A stretch of DNA of 23,278 bases from a virus. The notes under the pieces are model-generated. The model made no database searches and was not told where the DNA came from. It worked only from the letters and a program-made list of their open reading frames with translations. How positions within the stretch are numbered: position 1 is the first letter of the stretch; each line of letters begins with the position of its first letter. This document shows positions 1-7,423 of the stretch, one piece after another. The stretch covers positions 1 to 23,278 of the IMG/VR virus record IMGVR_UViG_3300030101_000408. One strand, given 5' to 3'. Made by a program: the position numbers and the translations under genes.

Positions 1-195
1 CCTGATCCGGTGGAGAAGAAGTTCTCTGACGAGGTTATTGAGGAGGTCACATCATTTCCTAATGGTGATCATGATGATTTTTGTGATAGCATGACGTTAG
101 CGTTGATGCGATTTAGGCAAGGTGGGTTTGTATCGTTGAGTGGTGAAGATGACATGAACGATGAATATGCGCCTCGAAGACGGGAGTATTACTGA
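1..195 (+). CDS. terL: Terminase large subunit, C-terminal end (5' partial)
   Basis: The reading frame is open from base 1 and ends at a TGA at 193-195, so the gene starts outside the window. The 64 visible residues contain FPNGDHDDFCDSMTLAL followed by MRFRQGGFV. This matches the end of the RNase H-like nuclease domain of phage large terminases, where a late Asp-rich motif helps bind the catalytic metal. The enzyme cuts concatemeric DNA and drives it into the prohead through the portal, encoded two genes downstream, and this order is the usual one. The acidic tail beyond the nuclease motif (GEDDMNDEYAPRRREYY) is probably disordered. The stop overlaps the start of the next gene (TGATG), suggesting translational coupling. 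The fragment is short, but the motif and the position next to the portal make the call fairly safe. Confidence 0.85.
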   Translation, partial: PDPVEKKFSDEVIEEVTSFPNGDHDDFCDSMTLALMRFRQGGFVSLSGEDDMNDEYAPRRREYY

Positions 196-557
196 TGTCT
201 GAACTGACAAGTGAAAAAGCTCGTAAGCAATTTCCTAATATGCGTTTGACACGCGCAATGGAGCTTACAAGAATTGATGATCTCTCGAAAAAAGATCGTC
301 CTGCGGCAATTAAAAGACTTAATGCGTTGCTTAGTAAAGGTTCACAATCTGGAGGTTTAAACGATGCAGAAACAAAAACAGCCAATCAATTTTACAAAAA
401 GTTGCAAAAAAAATTAAAAGCAGGTTCTACAAAAGGTCGTGGTGGTGGAGCTATGCTTGATTTAGGCAGAATGGCAACTGGTACGGATCTACCTCCAATG
501 AAAAAAATGCGTGACGGTGGTGTTGTTCGCGGTTCTCAATTTAAAGGAACGTTCTGA
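195..557 (+). CDS. Small basic protein between terminase and portal, unknown function
   Basis: This is a 120-residue protein that I cannot assign to a family. It overlaps the terminase stop by one base and its own TGA overlaps the portal ATG, so it belongs to the packaging/portal unit. The N-terminal half looks helical and charged (about residues 1-80, with RTRAMELTR-type amphipathic stretches and KKLQKKLK). The C-terminal part is Gly- and Lys-rich and ends in MKKMRDGGVVRGSQFKGTF. That ending resembles the Gly-Gly peptides found in the basic-protein cluster at 10365-12670. It could be a minor virion protein or a packaging accessory factor. A small terminase is unlikely, because that gene normally precedes the large subunit and no DNA-binding fold is apparent. 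Confidence 0.75.
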   Translation: MSELTSEKARKQFPNMRLTRAMELTRIDDLSKKDRPAAIKRLNALLSKGSQSGGLNDAETKTANQFYKKLQKKLKAGSTKGRGGGAMLDLGRMATGTDLPPMKKMRDGGVVRGSQFKGTF

Positions 558-3001
558 TGGCCTTACCACCACTCGTTGCTCAAGGTTTGAATTTAGACGA
601 CACCATGGGCTTACCGGATGTAGAGATTCCGGTTGATGTTCCGATGTCCTTTGAGGAGGGTGCGGAGGTCATGCAGATGCCTGACGGTGGCGTGATGGTG
701 CAGGAGATGATGGAGATGCAAGCTCCGCCTGTTGACGCTCCATTTGATGCGAACTTGGCTGAGTTCTTGGATCAATCTATTCTAGGCGAGTTATCGAATG
801 AGTTGCGCGGTTTTTATCAGGATGATTTAGATTCACGATCTGAGTGGGAAGAGACTTACACCAAAGGGCTCGATCTACTTGGCTTAAAGACGGACGAGAG
901 AACGACACCTTTTGAGGGGGCATCTGGGATTACGCATCCTATGATTAGCGAGAGTGTCACTCAGTTCCAAGCACAAGCATACAAGGAACTGCTGCCGTCT
1001 GGCGGTCCGGTTAGAACGCAGGTTATTGGTGCTCAGACCCCAGAACGTGAAGCACAGGCTAATCGTGTCAAGCACTTTATGAACTACCAGATTATTGAAG
1101 TCATGGAAGAATATGATCCAGACATGGATCAGATGTTATTTTATCTTCCGTTGAGCGGATCGACATTTAAGAAAGTGTATTTTGATCCTACGAAACAACG
1201 TGCCGTGGCGAAGTTTATACCTGCACAGGATTTGGTGGTTCCGTATTCGGCTAGTGATTTGCAGACGGCAACCCGTGTTACTCATGTATTGCGTATGGAT
1301 GAGAATGAAATACGCAAGATGCAGGTTGCGGGTATGTATCGTGACGTTGAGTTATCTGGTGGTTCTGATCAGGAGGAAGATTCTGTCAGGCAAAAGGTAA
1401 ATGAGTTAGAGGGTATATCGAAGAATTACAGTGACGATGTTCATACTGTTCTGGAGTTTCACATTGATTTGGACATTGAGGGCTTTGAGGATGTTGATCC
1501 GATGGGGGAGCCCACGGGTGTAAAGCTTCCGTACATTGTTACGATTGACGAGGACTCAAGTGAGATACTGTCTATTCGCAGAAACTTTACGCCTGATGAC
1601 GGGTTGAAACGTAAGATACAGTATTTTGTGCACTATAAGTTCATGCCGGGTCTTGGGTTTTACGGATTTGGTTTGATTCACATGATTGGTGGGTTGGGCC
1701 GTGCGGCGACTAGTTTATTACGTCAATTGATCGATGCGGGTACGTTGTCTAACTTGCCAGCTGGATTTAAGGCACGGGGTGTGAGGGTTCGCAATGACGA
1801 TGAGCCTTTGCAACCGGGGGAGTTTAGGGACATTGACGCACCTGGGGGTAGTATTCGTGATGCGATTGTGCCTTTGCCATATAAGGAACCGTCTGCAACA
1901 TTGAACGCTTTGATGGGTGGTTTGGTTAATGACGGGCGTAGGTTTGTGGCTTTGGCAGATCAACAAATGTCAAACATGAACCAAGAGACACCTGTGGGCA
2001 CAACGGTTGCTATGCTTGAGCGCGGCATGAAGGTGATGTCTGCGATTCACAAGCGACTACACTATGCACAGAAGAATGAGTTTAGACTGCTGGCTCGGAT
2101 TTTCAGAGACAACTTGCCGCCGATGTATCCCTATGAGGTTGCTGGTGCTCCGCAGGATGTAAAGGGCACAGATTTTGATGCACGAATTGATGTGCTTCCG
2201 GTTAGTGATCCAAATATTTTTTCGATGTCGCAGCGTATTGCGTTGGCGCAACAACAATTGCAGTTGGCGCAATCGAATCCGGAGATGCACAATTTGCATC
2301 AAGCATATCGGCGTATGTATCAGGCCCTTGAGGTTCAGAACATTGACGAGTTGCTTAACCCACCCCCGCCGCCTCCACAGCCAATGGACCCAGCTATGGA
2401 GAACGGGGTGTTGTTGAGTGGTCAGACTCCGCAGGCTTTTCCCCCGCAGGATCATGACGCTCACATCCAGAGCCATATGGCTTTGCTCTCATTGCCCGTG
2501 TTCCAAGCTAATCCTGCTGCCCTTGGAGGAATTTTGTCCCATGTCCTCCAGCATATTAGTTTGAAAGCACGGGCAATGGTTGAGATGGAATTTGCGGATA
2601 TGCAGCAACAGTTGCAAATGGCGGCACAGATGAATCCAACACCTGAGTTACAGATGCAAGCCCAACAGATGGCACAGCAAATGGAAACTCGTGTGGCCCA
2701 GGTACAGGCACAGATGATTCAGGAGATCATGCCAGCTATGTCTGCCTCTGGTCAGGATGACCCTTCCGCTGATCCATTGGTACAGATTAGAATGCAAGAG
2801 CTTGCGATACGTCAAATGGAAGCGCAGAACAAAGCGCAACTTGACGAAGCAAAGCTTGATCTAGAGAAGTTGAAGGCGCAACAACGTGCCGTTACTGACT
2901 CGGCGCGACTGGAGCTTCAGGAGCAGATTGCTGATGATCGTAATGACGTTAACATCGAGCGTATCAACGTTCAGCGTGAAGCGTCAATGCGGAGACAGTA
3001 G
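557..3001 (+). CDS. Portal protein, P22-like
   Basis: This 814-residue protein has the size and layout of the P22-type portal family, which forms the ring at one capsid vertex through which DNA enters and leaves. An acidic Met-rich leader (1-60) contains MPDGGVMVQ. The portal core begins near residue 97 with a long region including SEWEETYTKGLDLLGL and PFEGASGITHPMISE; next come ANRVKHFMNYQI and SGSTFKKVYFDP, typical of the wing and clip. A proline run near residue 600 (NPPPPPPQPMDP) leads into a long Gln/Met-rich helical tail (about 640-814) with strong coiled-coil character, matching the extended C-terminal barrel of P22 portals. It is longer than P22 gp1 (about 725 residues), mainly at the ends. 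The TGATG junction with the preceding gene fixes the start. Its place directly after the terminase supports the call. Confidence 0.9.
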   Translation: MALPPLVAQGLNLDDTMGLPDVEIPVDVPMSFEEGAEVMQMPDGGVMVQEMMEMQAPPVDAPFDANLAEFLDQSILGELSNELRGFYQDDLDSRSEWEETYTKGLDLLGLKTDERTTPFEGASGITHPMISESVTQFQAQAYKELLPSGGPVRTQVIGAQTPEREAQANRVKHFMNYQIIEVMEEYDPDMDQMLFYLPLSGSTFKKVYFDPTKQRAVAKFIPAQDLVVPYSASDLQTATRVTHVLRMDENEIRKMQVAGMYRDVELSGGSDQEEDSVRQKVNELEGISKNYSDDVHTVLEFHIDLDIEGFEDVDPMGEPTGVKLPYIVTIDEDSSEILSIRRNFTPDDGLKRKIQYFVHYKFMPGLGFYGFGLIHMIGGLGRAATSLLRQLIDAGTLSNLPAGFKARGVRVRNDDEPLQPGEFRDIDAPGGSIRDAIVPLPYKEPSATLNALMGGLVNDGRRFVALADQQMSNMNQETPVGTTVAMLERGMKVMSAIHKRLHYAQKNEFRLLARIFRDNLPPMYPYEVAGAPQDVKGTDFDARIDVLPVSDPNIFSMSQRIALAQQQLQLAQSNPEMHNLHQAYRRMYQALEVQNIDELLNPPPPPPQPMDPAMENGVLLSGQTPQAFPPQDHDAHIQSHMALLSLPVFQANPAALGGILSHVLQHISLKARAMVEMEFADMQQQLQMAAQMNPTPELQMQAQQMAQQMETRVAQVQAQMIQEIMPAMSASGQDDPSADPLVQIRMQELAIRQMEAQNKAQLDEAKLDLEKLKAQQRAVTDSARLELQEQIADDRNDVNIERINVQREASMRRQ

Positions 3002-3013
3002 CGTTGGTGTGTT

Positions 3014-3484
3014 ATGCTAGATCCTGTCACAGCCATTGCTGGGGCTTCCGCAGCTTTTAACGCCATAAAGAAGGGTATTCAGGTTGGTCGAGACTTGGAG
3101 TCCATGGGCAAGGATCTTGCCCGATGGGGTGGTGCCATGGCTGACTTGGACTTTGCGGAGAAGCAGGCCCAGAAACCTCCTTGGTATAAGGCGCTGGGTG
3201 GAGGGGTTGAATCTCAAGCCATGGAGATATTTGCAGCTAAGAAGAAAGCTGAGTCCATGCGAAAGGAGATGAAGGATTACATTTCTTATTTGTATGGGCC
3301 ATCTAGTTGGGAAGAGATACTTCAAATAGAGGCGGACTTACGCAAGCAAAAGCGGGAACACGAATATAGAAGAATTGAACTTAGGCAGAAAATTATAGAG
3401 TGGACAGCAGGCATAATTCTTTTTGTTATTTGTGTGGGGGCGTTATTTCTTTTGGTTGGACTTATGAGGTCAGCAGTTGGTTAG
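3014..3484 (+). CDS. Conserved marine-phage protein with a C-terminal membrane anchor
   Basis: This 156-residue protein begins MLDPVTAIAGASAAFNAIKKG, followed by a long charged helical region (about 25-125, rich in Lys, Glu and Arg). A single hydrophobic segment at about 129-150 (TAGIILFVICVGALFLLVG) is followed by MRSAVG. The form is that of a C-tail-anchored protein with a cytoplasmic coiled-coil body. I recognise the N-terminal pattern from uncultured marine phages, where it is annotated only as hypothetical. It lies 13 bases after the portal gene and just before a run of small membrane proteins and the holin/endopeptidase pair. A role in lysis control or inner-membrane assembly is possible but unproven. 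The alternative is a minor head or tail protein. Confidence 0.8.
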   Translation: MLDPVTAIAGASAAFNAIKKGIQVGRDLESMGKDLARWGGAMADLDFAEKQAQKPPWYKALGGGVESQAMEIFAAKKKAESMRKEMKDYISYLYGPSSWEEILQIEADLRKQKREHEYRRIELRQKIIEWTAGIILFVICVGALFLLVGLMRSAVG

Positions 3485-3713
3485 TGTAGTAGGTAAGTCA
3501 GAATTTGCTATGTTGCATGAGGTGCGACAGGCGCAGCGCAGCATTGAAAGTCAGCAGGCGCAGCAAAACATTTCTCGTGAACATCAACGTGTTCACAGGC
3601 GGCAAAAGGTGGTTGAGCAGCAACAGGTTGCTTTAGAATACAGTTATGATAGGTTGGGCGACAGGAAAGCAGTGGAGCAACCGCAGGGTTCACGGGTTGA
3701 TGTAGAGGTGTAA
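3477..3713 (+). CDS. Small Gln-rich helical protein, TTG start
   Basis: This is a 78-residue protein dominated by Gln, Arg, Glu and His (for example RSIESQQAQQNISREH), predicted to be a single charged helix or coiled coil with no membrane segment. The chosen TTG at 3477 has GAGG about seven bases upstream and overlaps the previous gene's stop by eight bases, as elsewhere in this operon. The alternative is an ATG at 3510 without a convincing ribosome binding site, which would give 67 residues. It fills the only space between two better-supported genes, which argues that it is real. No family is recognised. The opposite strand is also open here, but that reading lacks a plausible context. Confidence 0.55.
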   Translation: MVSVVGKSEFAMLHEVRQAQRSIESQQAQQNISREHQRVHRRQKVVEQQQVALEYSYDRLGDRKAVEQPQGSRVDVEV

Positions 3714-3714
3714 G

Positions 3715-3915
3715 GTGACAAACACTTTTGAAAAAATACTTCAATATAAGCTGATGCCGCGCTTAATGATGATGGTTATGACCGTTATGTATATAAAAGT
3801 CATAAACTGGGGAATGAGCCTTGATGACTTGTCAACGCAACAATCTGCTATGATTTCGGTGGTCAGTGGGGCCATGACAGGAACAATAGCGGTCTGGCTA
3901 GGTTCTGAAAAATGA
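3715..3915 (+). CDS. Two-TM small membrane protein, holin-like
   Basis: This 66-residue protein has two hydrophobic segments, at about 13-31 (LMPRLMMMVMTVMYIKVI) and 46-62 (MISVVSGAMTGTIAVWLG), separated by a short polar loop, SLDDLSTQQS. The GTG start has GAGG a few bases upstream and begins right after the previous stop. Small two-TM proteins next to endolysin genes are often holins or holin modulators (pinholin or antiholin), but a larger 3-TM holin candidate lies 400 bases downstream. This protein could be a second holin or antiholin, or a membrane protein unrelated to lysis. Its stop overlaps the next ATG (ATGA). Confidence 0.75.
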   Translation: MTNTFEKILQYKLMPRLMMMVMTVMYIKVINWGMSLDDLSTQQSAMISVVSGAMTGTIAVWLGSEK

Positions 3916-4193
3916 AATGGTTCTCGCTTTCATCTTGGTTGTCTTTATTGATGGGCAACAAATCCAAATCGGAGGAGTTGCCGCCTTCAGAGACATCCAC
4001 CGTTGTGCCCACTTTGCCAAATCCATCGAGCAAACCGGAAACGAAACGTGGACGACCAAAAGGGTCTACGTCCAAAACAAAATCCAAGCGCACTGCGAGC
4101 CAAAGTTCCTCCCAAAAGAAACAACGTTCTGGGACTAAAAATGTCAAGAGAAGAAGAGGCCGACCTCCTAAGAAAAGCGTTAGACGAAACTAA
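3912..4193 (+). CDS. Small basic protein with two AT-hook motifs
   Basis: This 93-residue protein starts with a short hydrophobic stretch (MKWFSLSSWLSLLMG). It continues with a Ser/Pro-rich linker and a Lys/Arg-rich tail containing two AT-hook cores: KRGRPKGS at about 45-52 and RRRGRPPKK at about 80-88. The Gly-Arg-Pro core flanked by basic residues is the classic minor-groove, AT-tract-binding motif. It starts at an ATGA overlap with the preceding gene. The last 53 bases also encode the N-terminus of the next gene in another frame, so the second AT-hook lies in dual-coding DNA. It may condense or organise phage DNA, or be packaged with it. The hydrophobic start could be a weak membrane anchor. 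Function is inferred from motifs only. Confidence 0.65.
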   Translation: MKWFSLSSWLSLLMGNKSKSEELPPSETSTVVPTLPNPSSKPETKRGRPKGSTSKTKSKRTASQSSSQKKQRSGTKNVKRRRGRPPKKSVRRN

Positions 4194-4335
4194 AGAACAG
4201 GTACGCATCATGGCACTACAACTTGATGACTACGAACATGCTCTTCGGGATGTAGAGTCTGGTAAAGATGGCTCAATGACAGAGTATCAACAGGCAATTT
4301 ACAAAATGTTTACAGCTTTTACAGGTGAGAAATGA
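4141..4335 (+). CDS. Small acidic coiled-coil protein overlapping the AT-hook gene
   Basis: This 64-residue protein starts MSREEEADLLRKALDETKEQ and continues with heptad-like spacing (VRIMALQLDDYEHALRDVES), predicting one long helix that probably oligomerises. The frame stays open farther upstream, but an ATG at 4141 gives a protein of even, sensible composition. The upstream extension would be an out-of-frame shadow of the AT-hook gene. The start overlaps that gene by 53 bases, a longer overlap than elsewhere in the window. The stop overlaps the holin ATG (ATGA), which suggests coupled translation. No family is recognised. A lysis accessory role is possible from position only. Confidence 0.65.
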   Translation: MSREEEADLLRKALDETKEQVRIMALQLDDYEHALRDVESGKDGSMTEYQQAIYKMFTAFTGEK

Positions 4336-4793
4336 TTACACTTTTAGGGAGTTTGCTGGGTTTTGGTACTTCGTTTTTGCCAGAAGTTTTAAACTATTTT
4401 AAAGCGGGTCAGGAACATAAGCATAAACTTGAGATCATGAGAGTTGAGATGGACATGATGTCCAAACGCTCAGAGTTGAAACTACAACTTCTGGACAAAG
4501 AGGCGGATATTAAGGAAACAGAGGGGCTATATAAACATGATAGCGTGGATGCTGGGGGTTTTATCAATGCACTTCGAGGTAGTGTCCGCCCTATCATTAC
4601 TTATTGTTTTTTTGGTCTTTTCGTTGCCATTAAAGTAACGGCGTTACTTGCGTTAATGGATACAGGACATGATCTTGGTCGTTCGTTAAGTTTAATATGG
4701 GACGATGCTACGGCGGGGTTGTTTGCTGCAATTATGTCTTTTTGGTTTGGTAACAGGGCTGTTAGCAAATATATGAAGCTTAAAAATAAGTGA
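4332..4793 (+). CDS. Putative holin, GTA-like 3-TM family
   Basis: This 153-residue membrane protein has hydrophobic segments at about 4-22, 86-108 and 126-142, and a long charged helix between the first and second (KLEIMRVEMDMMSKRSELKL). The second half, with GGFINALRGSVRPIITYCFF and FAAIMSFWFGNRAVSKY, resembles the 3-TM holins of gene transfer agents and related alphaproteobacterial phages. These proteins open the inner membrane so the endolysin can reach the cell wall. An M15 endopeptidase follows directly, forming a holin-endolysin pair. The start overlaps the preceding stop (ATGA). The family match is from memory of the sequence pattern; the topology is read directly. Confidence 0.75.
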   Translation: MITLLGSLLGFGTSFLPEVLNYFKAGQEHKHKLEIMRVEMDMMSKRSELKLQLLDKEADIKETEGLYKHDSVDAGGFINALRGSVRPIITYCFFGLFVAIKVTALLALMDTGHDLGRSLSLIWDDATAGLFAAIMSFWFGNRAVSKYMKLKNK

Positions 4794-4915
4794 GCCACTA
4801 CAGACGAGCAAACCGACTTGGTACTCAGGGTTGGAGAGATAAAGAGTTAGAGAGCAAAGGCGTAAGAGTTACAATTCCTAAAAGTCCTTGGGAAGAAGAC
4901 AAAGGAGAAAAAACT

Positions 4916-5398
4916 ATGGGTTTTAAACTAGGAAAACGAAGCCTTGAAAGGCTTGAGGGCGTTGATGAACGCATGGTTGCGGTGGTAAAACACGCTATAG
5001 TGGTGACTAAACAGGATTTTTCTGTAATTTGCGGCCTTCGAACTATAGAAGAACAACGCAAACTGGTCGAATCGGGGGCCAGCCAAACTATTGCCAGCAA
5101 GCATATTCCAGGGTTGGCGGTTGACCTTATGGCTTACGATTCGGGTTCAACGCCTGCGGGGCGTTGGGAGCTTAATCTGTATGATGAGATAGCAGATGCC
5201 ATGGCGGAAGGTGCACGAAACGTGGGCGTTGGTGTTTGTTGGGGTGCTGCGTGGTCAACTGAAGAAAATTCTTATCCTATGGACATTCGTTACTGGGAGG
5301 GAATGATGGAAAAGGCAATGAACGCTTACGTGGATAAGAAACGCGCTATGAAAAAACGGGCTTTCATTGACGGGCCACATTTTGAGTTAATTGTTTAA
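4916..5398 (+). CDS. M15-type L-alanyl-D-glutamate endopeptidase (endolysin)
   Basis: From the ATG at 4916 the protein has 160 residues and fits the M15C peptidase fold that cleaves the peptide stems of peptidoglycan. The zinc-ligand signature is SKHIPGLAVDL (His63 and Asp70), and the third ligand is His155 in DGPHFEL. CGLRTIEEQ near residue 39 matches the conserved Arg-containing segment before the first ligand. I chose this start because AAAGGAG lies eight bases upstream, a near-ideal ribosome binding site. The frame is also open back to a GTG at 4790 that overlaps the holin stop; using it would add 42 residues (SHYRRANRLGTQGWRDKEL and onwards) with no signal peptide. Export by the adjacent holin is therefore expected. 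Confidence 0.88.
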   Translation: MGFKLGKRSLERLEGVDERMVAVVKHAIVVTKQDFSVICGLRTIEEQRKLVESGASQTIASKHIPGLAVDLMAYDSGSTPAGRWELNLYDEIADAMAEGARNVGVGVCWGAAWSTEENSYPMDIRYWEGMMEKAMNAYVDKKRAMKKRAFIDGPHFELIV

Positions 5399-5610
5399 TG
5401 GATACTATTGCATTTGCAAAATATATGTATAAAGTCCTCAAGCAACGTCAGGATGAAATATCCGAGGCGCTTGCTCATGATGTCGCAAAAGATTTTCATG
5501 AGTATAAAATGCTCGTTGGAGAGATACGGGGCCTCTCCTTTGCACGAGAGGAAGTAAAAGCCCTGCTGGAGAACGCTGACGAAGATGTCGAAGACACTAT
5601 ATCTTCCTGA
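5398..5610 (+). CDS. Small helical protein, unknown function
   Basis: This 70-residue protein starts MDTIAFAKYMYKVLKQRQDEISE and is almost wholly helical and charged, ending in an acidic tail (ENADEDVEDTISS). Its ATG overlaps the endopeptidase stop (TAATG), and its last 26 bases overlap the start of the co-chaperonin gene. I have seen similar short proteins ahead of capsid genes in marine phages without an assigned role. It could be an assembly cofactor, or a partner of the GroES-like protein with which it is translationally linked. There is no evidence beyond position. Confidence 0.75.
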   Translation: MDTIAFAKYMYKVLKQRQDEISEALAHDVAKDFHEYKMLVGEIRGLSFAREEVKALLENADEDVEDTISS

Positions 5611-6058
5611 TCACGTAGCGCAAAAAATGAATAAAGAGAGACAAGAGCAGTCTTCTTCTATTGATAGCGCGTATGTTGACGCTGAAAACAGGGTGTTGGA
5701 ACCCTCTCTTCTAGACAAAACACTTCTTGACAGGCTACCGCAACCAACAGGCTGGCGGATTTTAGTTATGCCTTACCAAGGGAAACAAAAGACAACTGGT
5801 GGTTTATACGTGCCTGATGAGGTACGAGAACGCGAAAATGTGGCTACTGTTGTTGCATATGTACTCAAAGTAGGTCCGATGGCTTATTCGGATACTAAAA
5901 AGTTTGGGGATACACCTTGGTGCAAGGAGGGCCAGTGGGTTTGCATTGGTCGATATTCAGGATCACGGTTTAAGATTGATGGGGGCGAAGTTCGTATTTT
6001 GAATGATGACGAAGTTATCGCAACCATCCTTGATCCTGATGATATAAAACATGTTTGA
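5585..6058 (+). CDS. GroES-like co-chaperonin (Cpn10 family)
   Basis: This is a 157-residue protein. Residues about 56-150 read as a GroES fold: GWRILVMPYQG (first strand), KTTGGLYVPDEVRE (position and pattern of the mobile loop that docks onto GroEL), VATVVAYVLKVG, then WVCIGRYSGSRFKIDGGEVR and ILNDDEVIATI at the end. Bacterial GroES has about 97 residues, so there is an extra N-terminal region of about 55 residues (LYLPDHVAQKMNKERQ). Phage co-chaperonins such as T4 gp31 replace host GroES so that GroEL can fold the phage capsid protein. The scaffold and major capsid genes directly downstream suit that role. The mobile loop is degenerate, so which GroEL it binds cannot be judged from sequence alone. 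Confidence 0.8.
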   Translation: MSKTLYLPDHVAQKMNKERQEQSSSIDSAYVDAENRVLEPSLLDKTLLDRLPQPTGWRILVMPYQGKQKTTGGLYVPDEVRERENVATVVAYVLKVGPMAYSDTKKFGDTPWCKEGQWVCIGRYSGSRFKIDGGEVRILNDDEVIATILDPDDIKHV

Positions 6059-6068
6059 GGGAAAAATT

Positions 6069-6941
6069 ATGGCAGAAGAAGATGTAAAAGAAGTTGAAGA
6101 AACTATCGAAGTTGAGGTTGAAGCTGCCCAAGAAGCGCCTCAAGAGGAAGCTACGGTTGAGATCGAAGCCGAATCCGAAGAACGAACTGGTGATGAAGTT
6201 GAAGACTATAATAACAAAGTCCAAAAACGCATCAATCAATTAACTCGCAAGTATCGGGATGAACAAAAGAAAACAGAAGAGTCTGCAAGAATTGCGGAAC
6301 ATCTGCTTACTGAAAACAAAAAACTTCAATCTCGTGTTGAGAATTTAGACAAAGGTTATTTGTCAGAGTTCGGTGGTCGTATTGAGTCTGAGGTAGATCG
6401 AGCTAAGAAAGCTTTTAAAGACGCTCATGATGCTGGTGATGCTGAAAAAATGTTTGAAGCACAGCAACAACTCTCAAAAATGGCGATTGAGGGGGAGCGT
6501 TTACGAATGGCGCAGTCTCGTGCGGAAACACGAGCTCAAGAGACAAGTCAGCCAGAGGCTTCTGCGCCTCAACCTCAAGAACAGTCAAAACCGGATCCTA
6601 AAGCGGAAGCTTGGGCCCAAAAAAACGACTGGTTTGGGTCAGATGAAGTTATGACTTATGCGGCATTTGGCCTGCATAAGAAACTTGTCGAAGAAGATGG
6701 GTTTGACCCAAACGAAGACTCGTACTATACTGAACTTGATCGCCGTATTCGGGCGGAGTTTCCGCAAAAATTTTCGGTGAAGAAATCGGGTGGAGCACAG
6801 GTCGCACCTGCTGGCGCTTCAGCTACCCGCACTACTGCAAAACAGGGGCGCAAGTCGGTGAAGCTCTCACCATCACAAGTTGCGATGGCGAAACGTTTAA
6901 ACGTGCCGCTTGAAGAATATGCTAAATATGTGAAGGATTGA
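6069..6941 (+). CDS. Capsid assembly scaffolding protein
   Basis: This 290-residue, highly acidic protein begins MAEEDVKEVEETIEVEVEAA. It has a coiled coil at about 45-95 (NKVQKRINQLTRKYRDEQKK), a helical centre, a Pro/Gln-rich stretch and a basic end, QGRKSVKLSPSQVAMAKRL. An acidic helical body with a short basic C-terminus is typical of scaffolds, whose tail contacts the capsid protein. The position shortly upstream of the major capsid gene is also typical. The frame is open from an ATG at 6051, but the ATG at 6069 has GAGGG about eight bases upstream and is the better start. The C-terminal pattern (SPSQVAMAKRLNVPLEEYAKY) recurs in marine-phage scaffolds I recognise. No protease domain is visible. 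Confidence 0.8.
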   Translation: MAEEDVKEVEETIEVEVEAAQEAPQEEATVEIEAESEERTGDEVEDYNNKVQKRINQLTRKYRDEQKKTEESARIAEHLLTENKKLQSRVENLDKGYLSEFGGRIESEVDRAKKAFKDAHDAGDAEKMFEAQQQLSKMAIEGERLRMAQSRAETRAQETSQPEASAPQPQEQSKPDPKAEAWAQKNDWFGSDEVMTYAAFGLHKKLVEEDGFDPNEDSYYTELDRRIRAEFPQKFSVKKSGGAQVAPAGASATRTTAKQGRKSVKLSPSQVAMAKRLNVPLEEYAKYVKD

Positions 6942-6944
6942 GGA

Positions 6945-7406
6945 ATGGCTGACGTAAGAACTTCTCGAAAGAGTGAGACACGCGATAAAGAAGCGCGCAG
7001 AAAACCATGGGCACCGCCCAGTCACCTTGAGGCACCTGATCCGCCAGATGGATATGTGCATCGTTGGATACGAGTTGCAATGCGTGGTGAGGAGGACAAA
7101 ATGAATGTCAACTCCAAGCTGCGAGAAGGATGGGAACCCGTCCGGAAAGACGAATATCCAGACTATGAGGCTCCAACTATTGACAATGGTCGATACGAGG
7201 GGGTGATTGGTCAAGGTGGATTGATGCTGGCCCGAATACCTATTGAAACAGTGGCAGAACGCACTGCATATTACGGGGGCAGAACCCGCGAACAAATGAC
7301 CGCTGTGGATGAGGATCTTATGAAGGAGCAACATCCTTCAATGCCGATTAAAGCTAGTCGGCAAAGTCGTGTAACCTTCGGAGGCCGTGAACGCGACTCC
7401 GAATAA
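6945..7406 (+). CDS. Conserved protein between scaffold and capsid genes, unknown function
   Basis: This 153-residue protein has a basic, disordered start (TSRKSETRDKEARRKPW) and then a compact segment containing PPDGYVHRWIRVAMRGEED and LREGWEPVRKDEYPDYE. It ends in a helical part with ERTAYYGGRTREQMTAVDED and a basic tail. The pattern is familiar from marine phages, where it lies beside the capsid genes with no known function. It is probably a structural or assembly protein, for instance a minor head component. GAGG precedes the ATG. The gene follows the scaffold stop by three bases, so both are probably made together. Confidence 0.8.
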   Translation: MADVRTSRKSETRDKEARRKPWAPPSHLEAPDPPDGYVHRWIRVAMRGEEDKMNVNSKLREGWEPVRKDEYPDYEAPTIDNGRYEGVIGQGGLMLARIPIETVAERTAYYGGRTREQMTAVDEDLMKEQHPSMPIKASRQSRVTFGGRERDSE

Positions 7407-7423
7407 TTTAGAGGATTGCTATT

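Noticed and set aside
3917-4138. 73-codon frame with a hydrophobic start inside the AT-hook gene
   Set aside because: The AT-hook frame has the ATGA overlap and recognisable motifs; the rest of this frame is of random composition.
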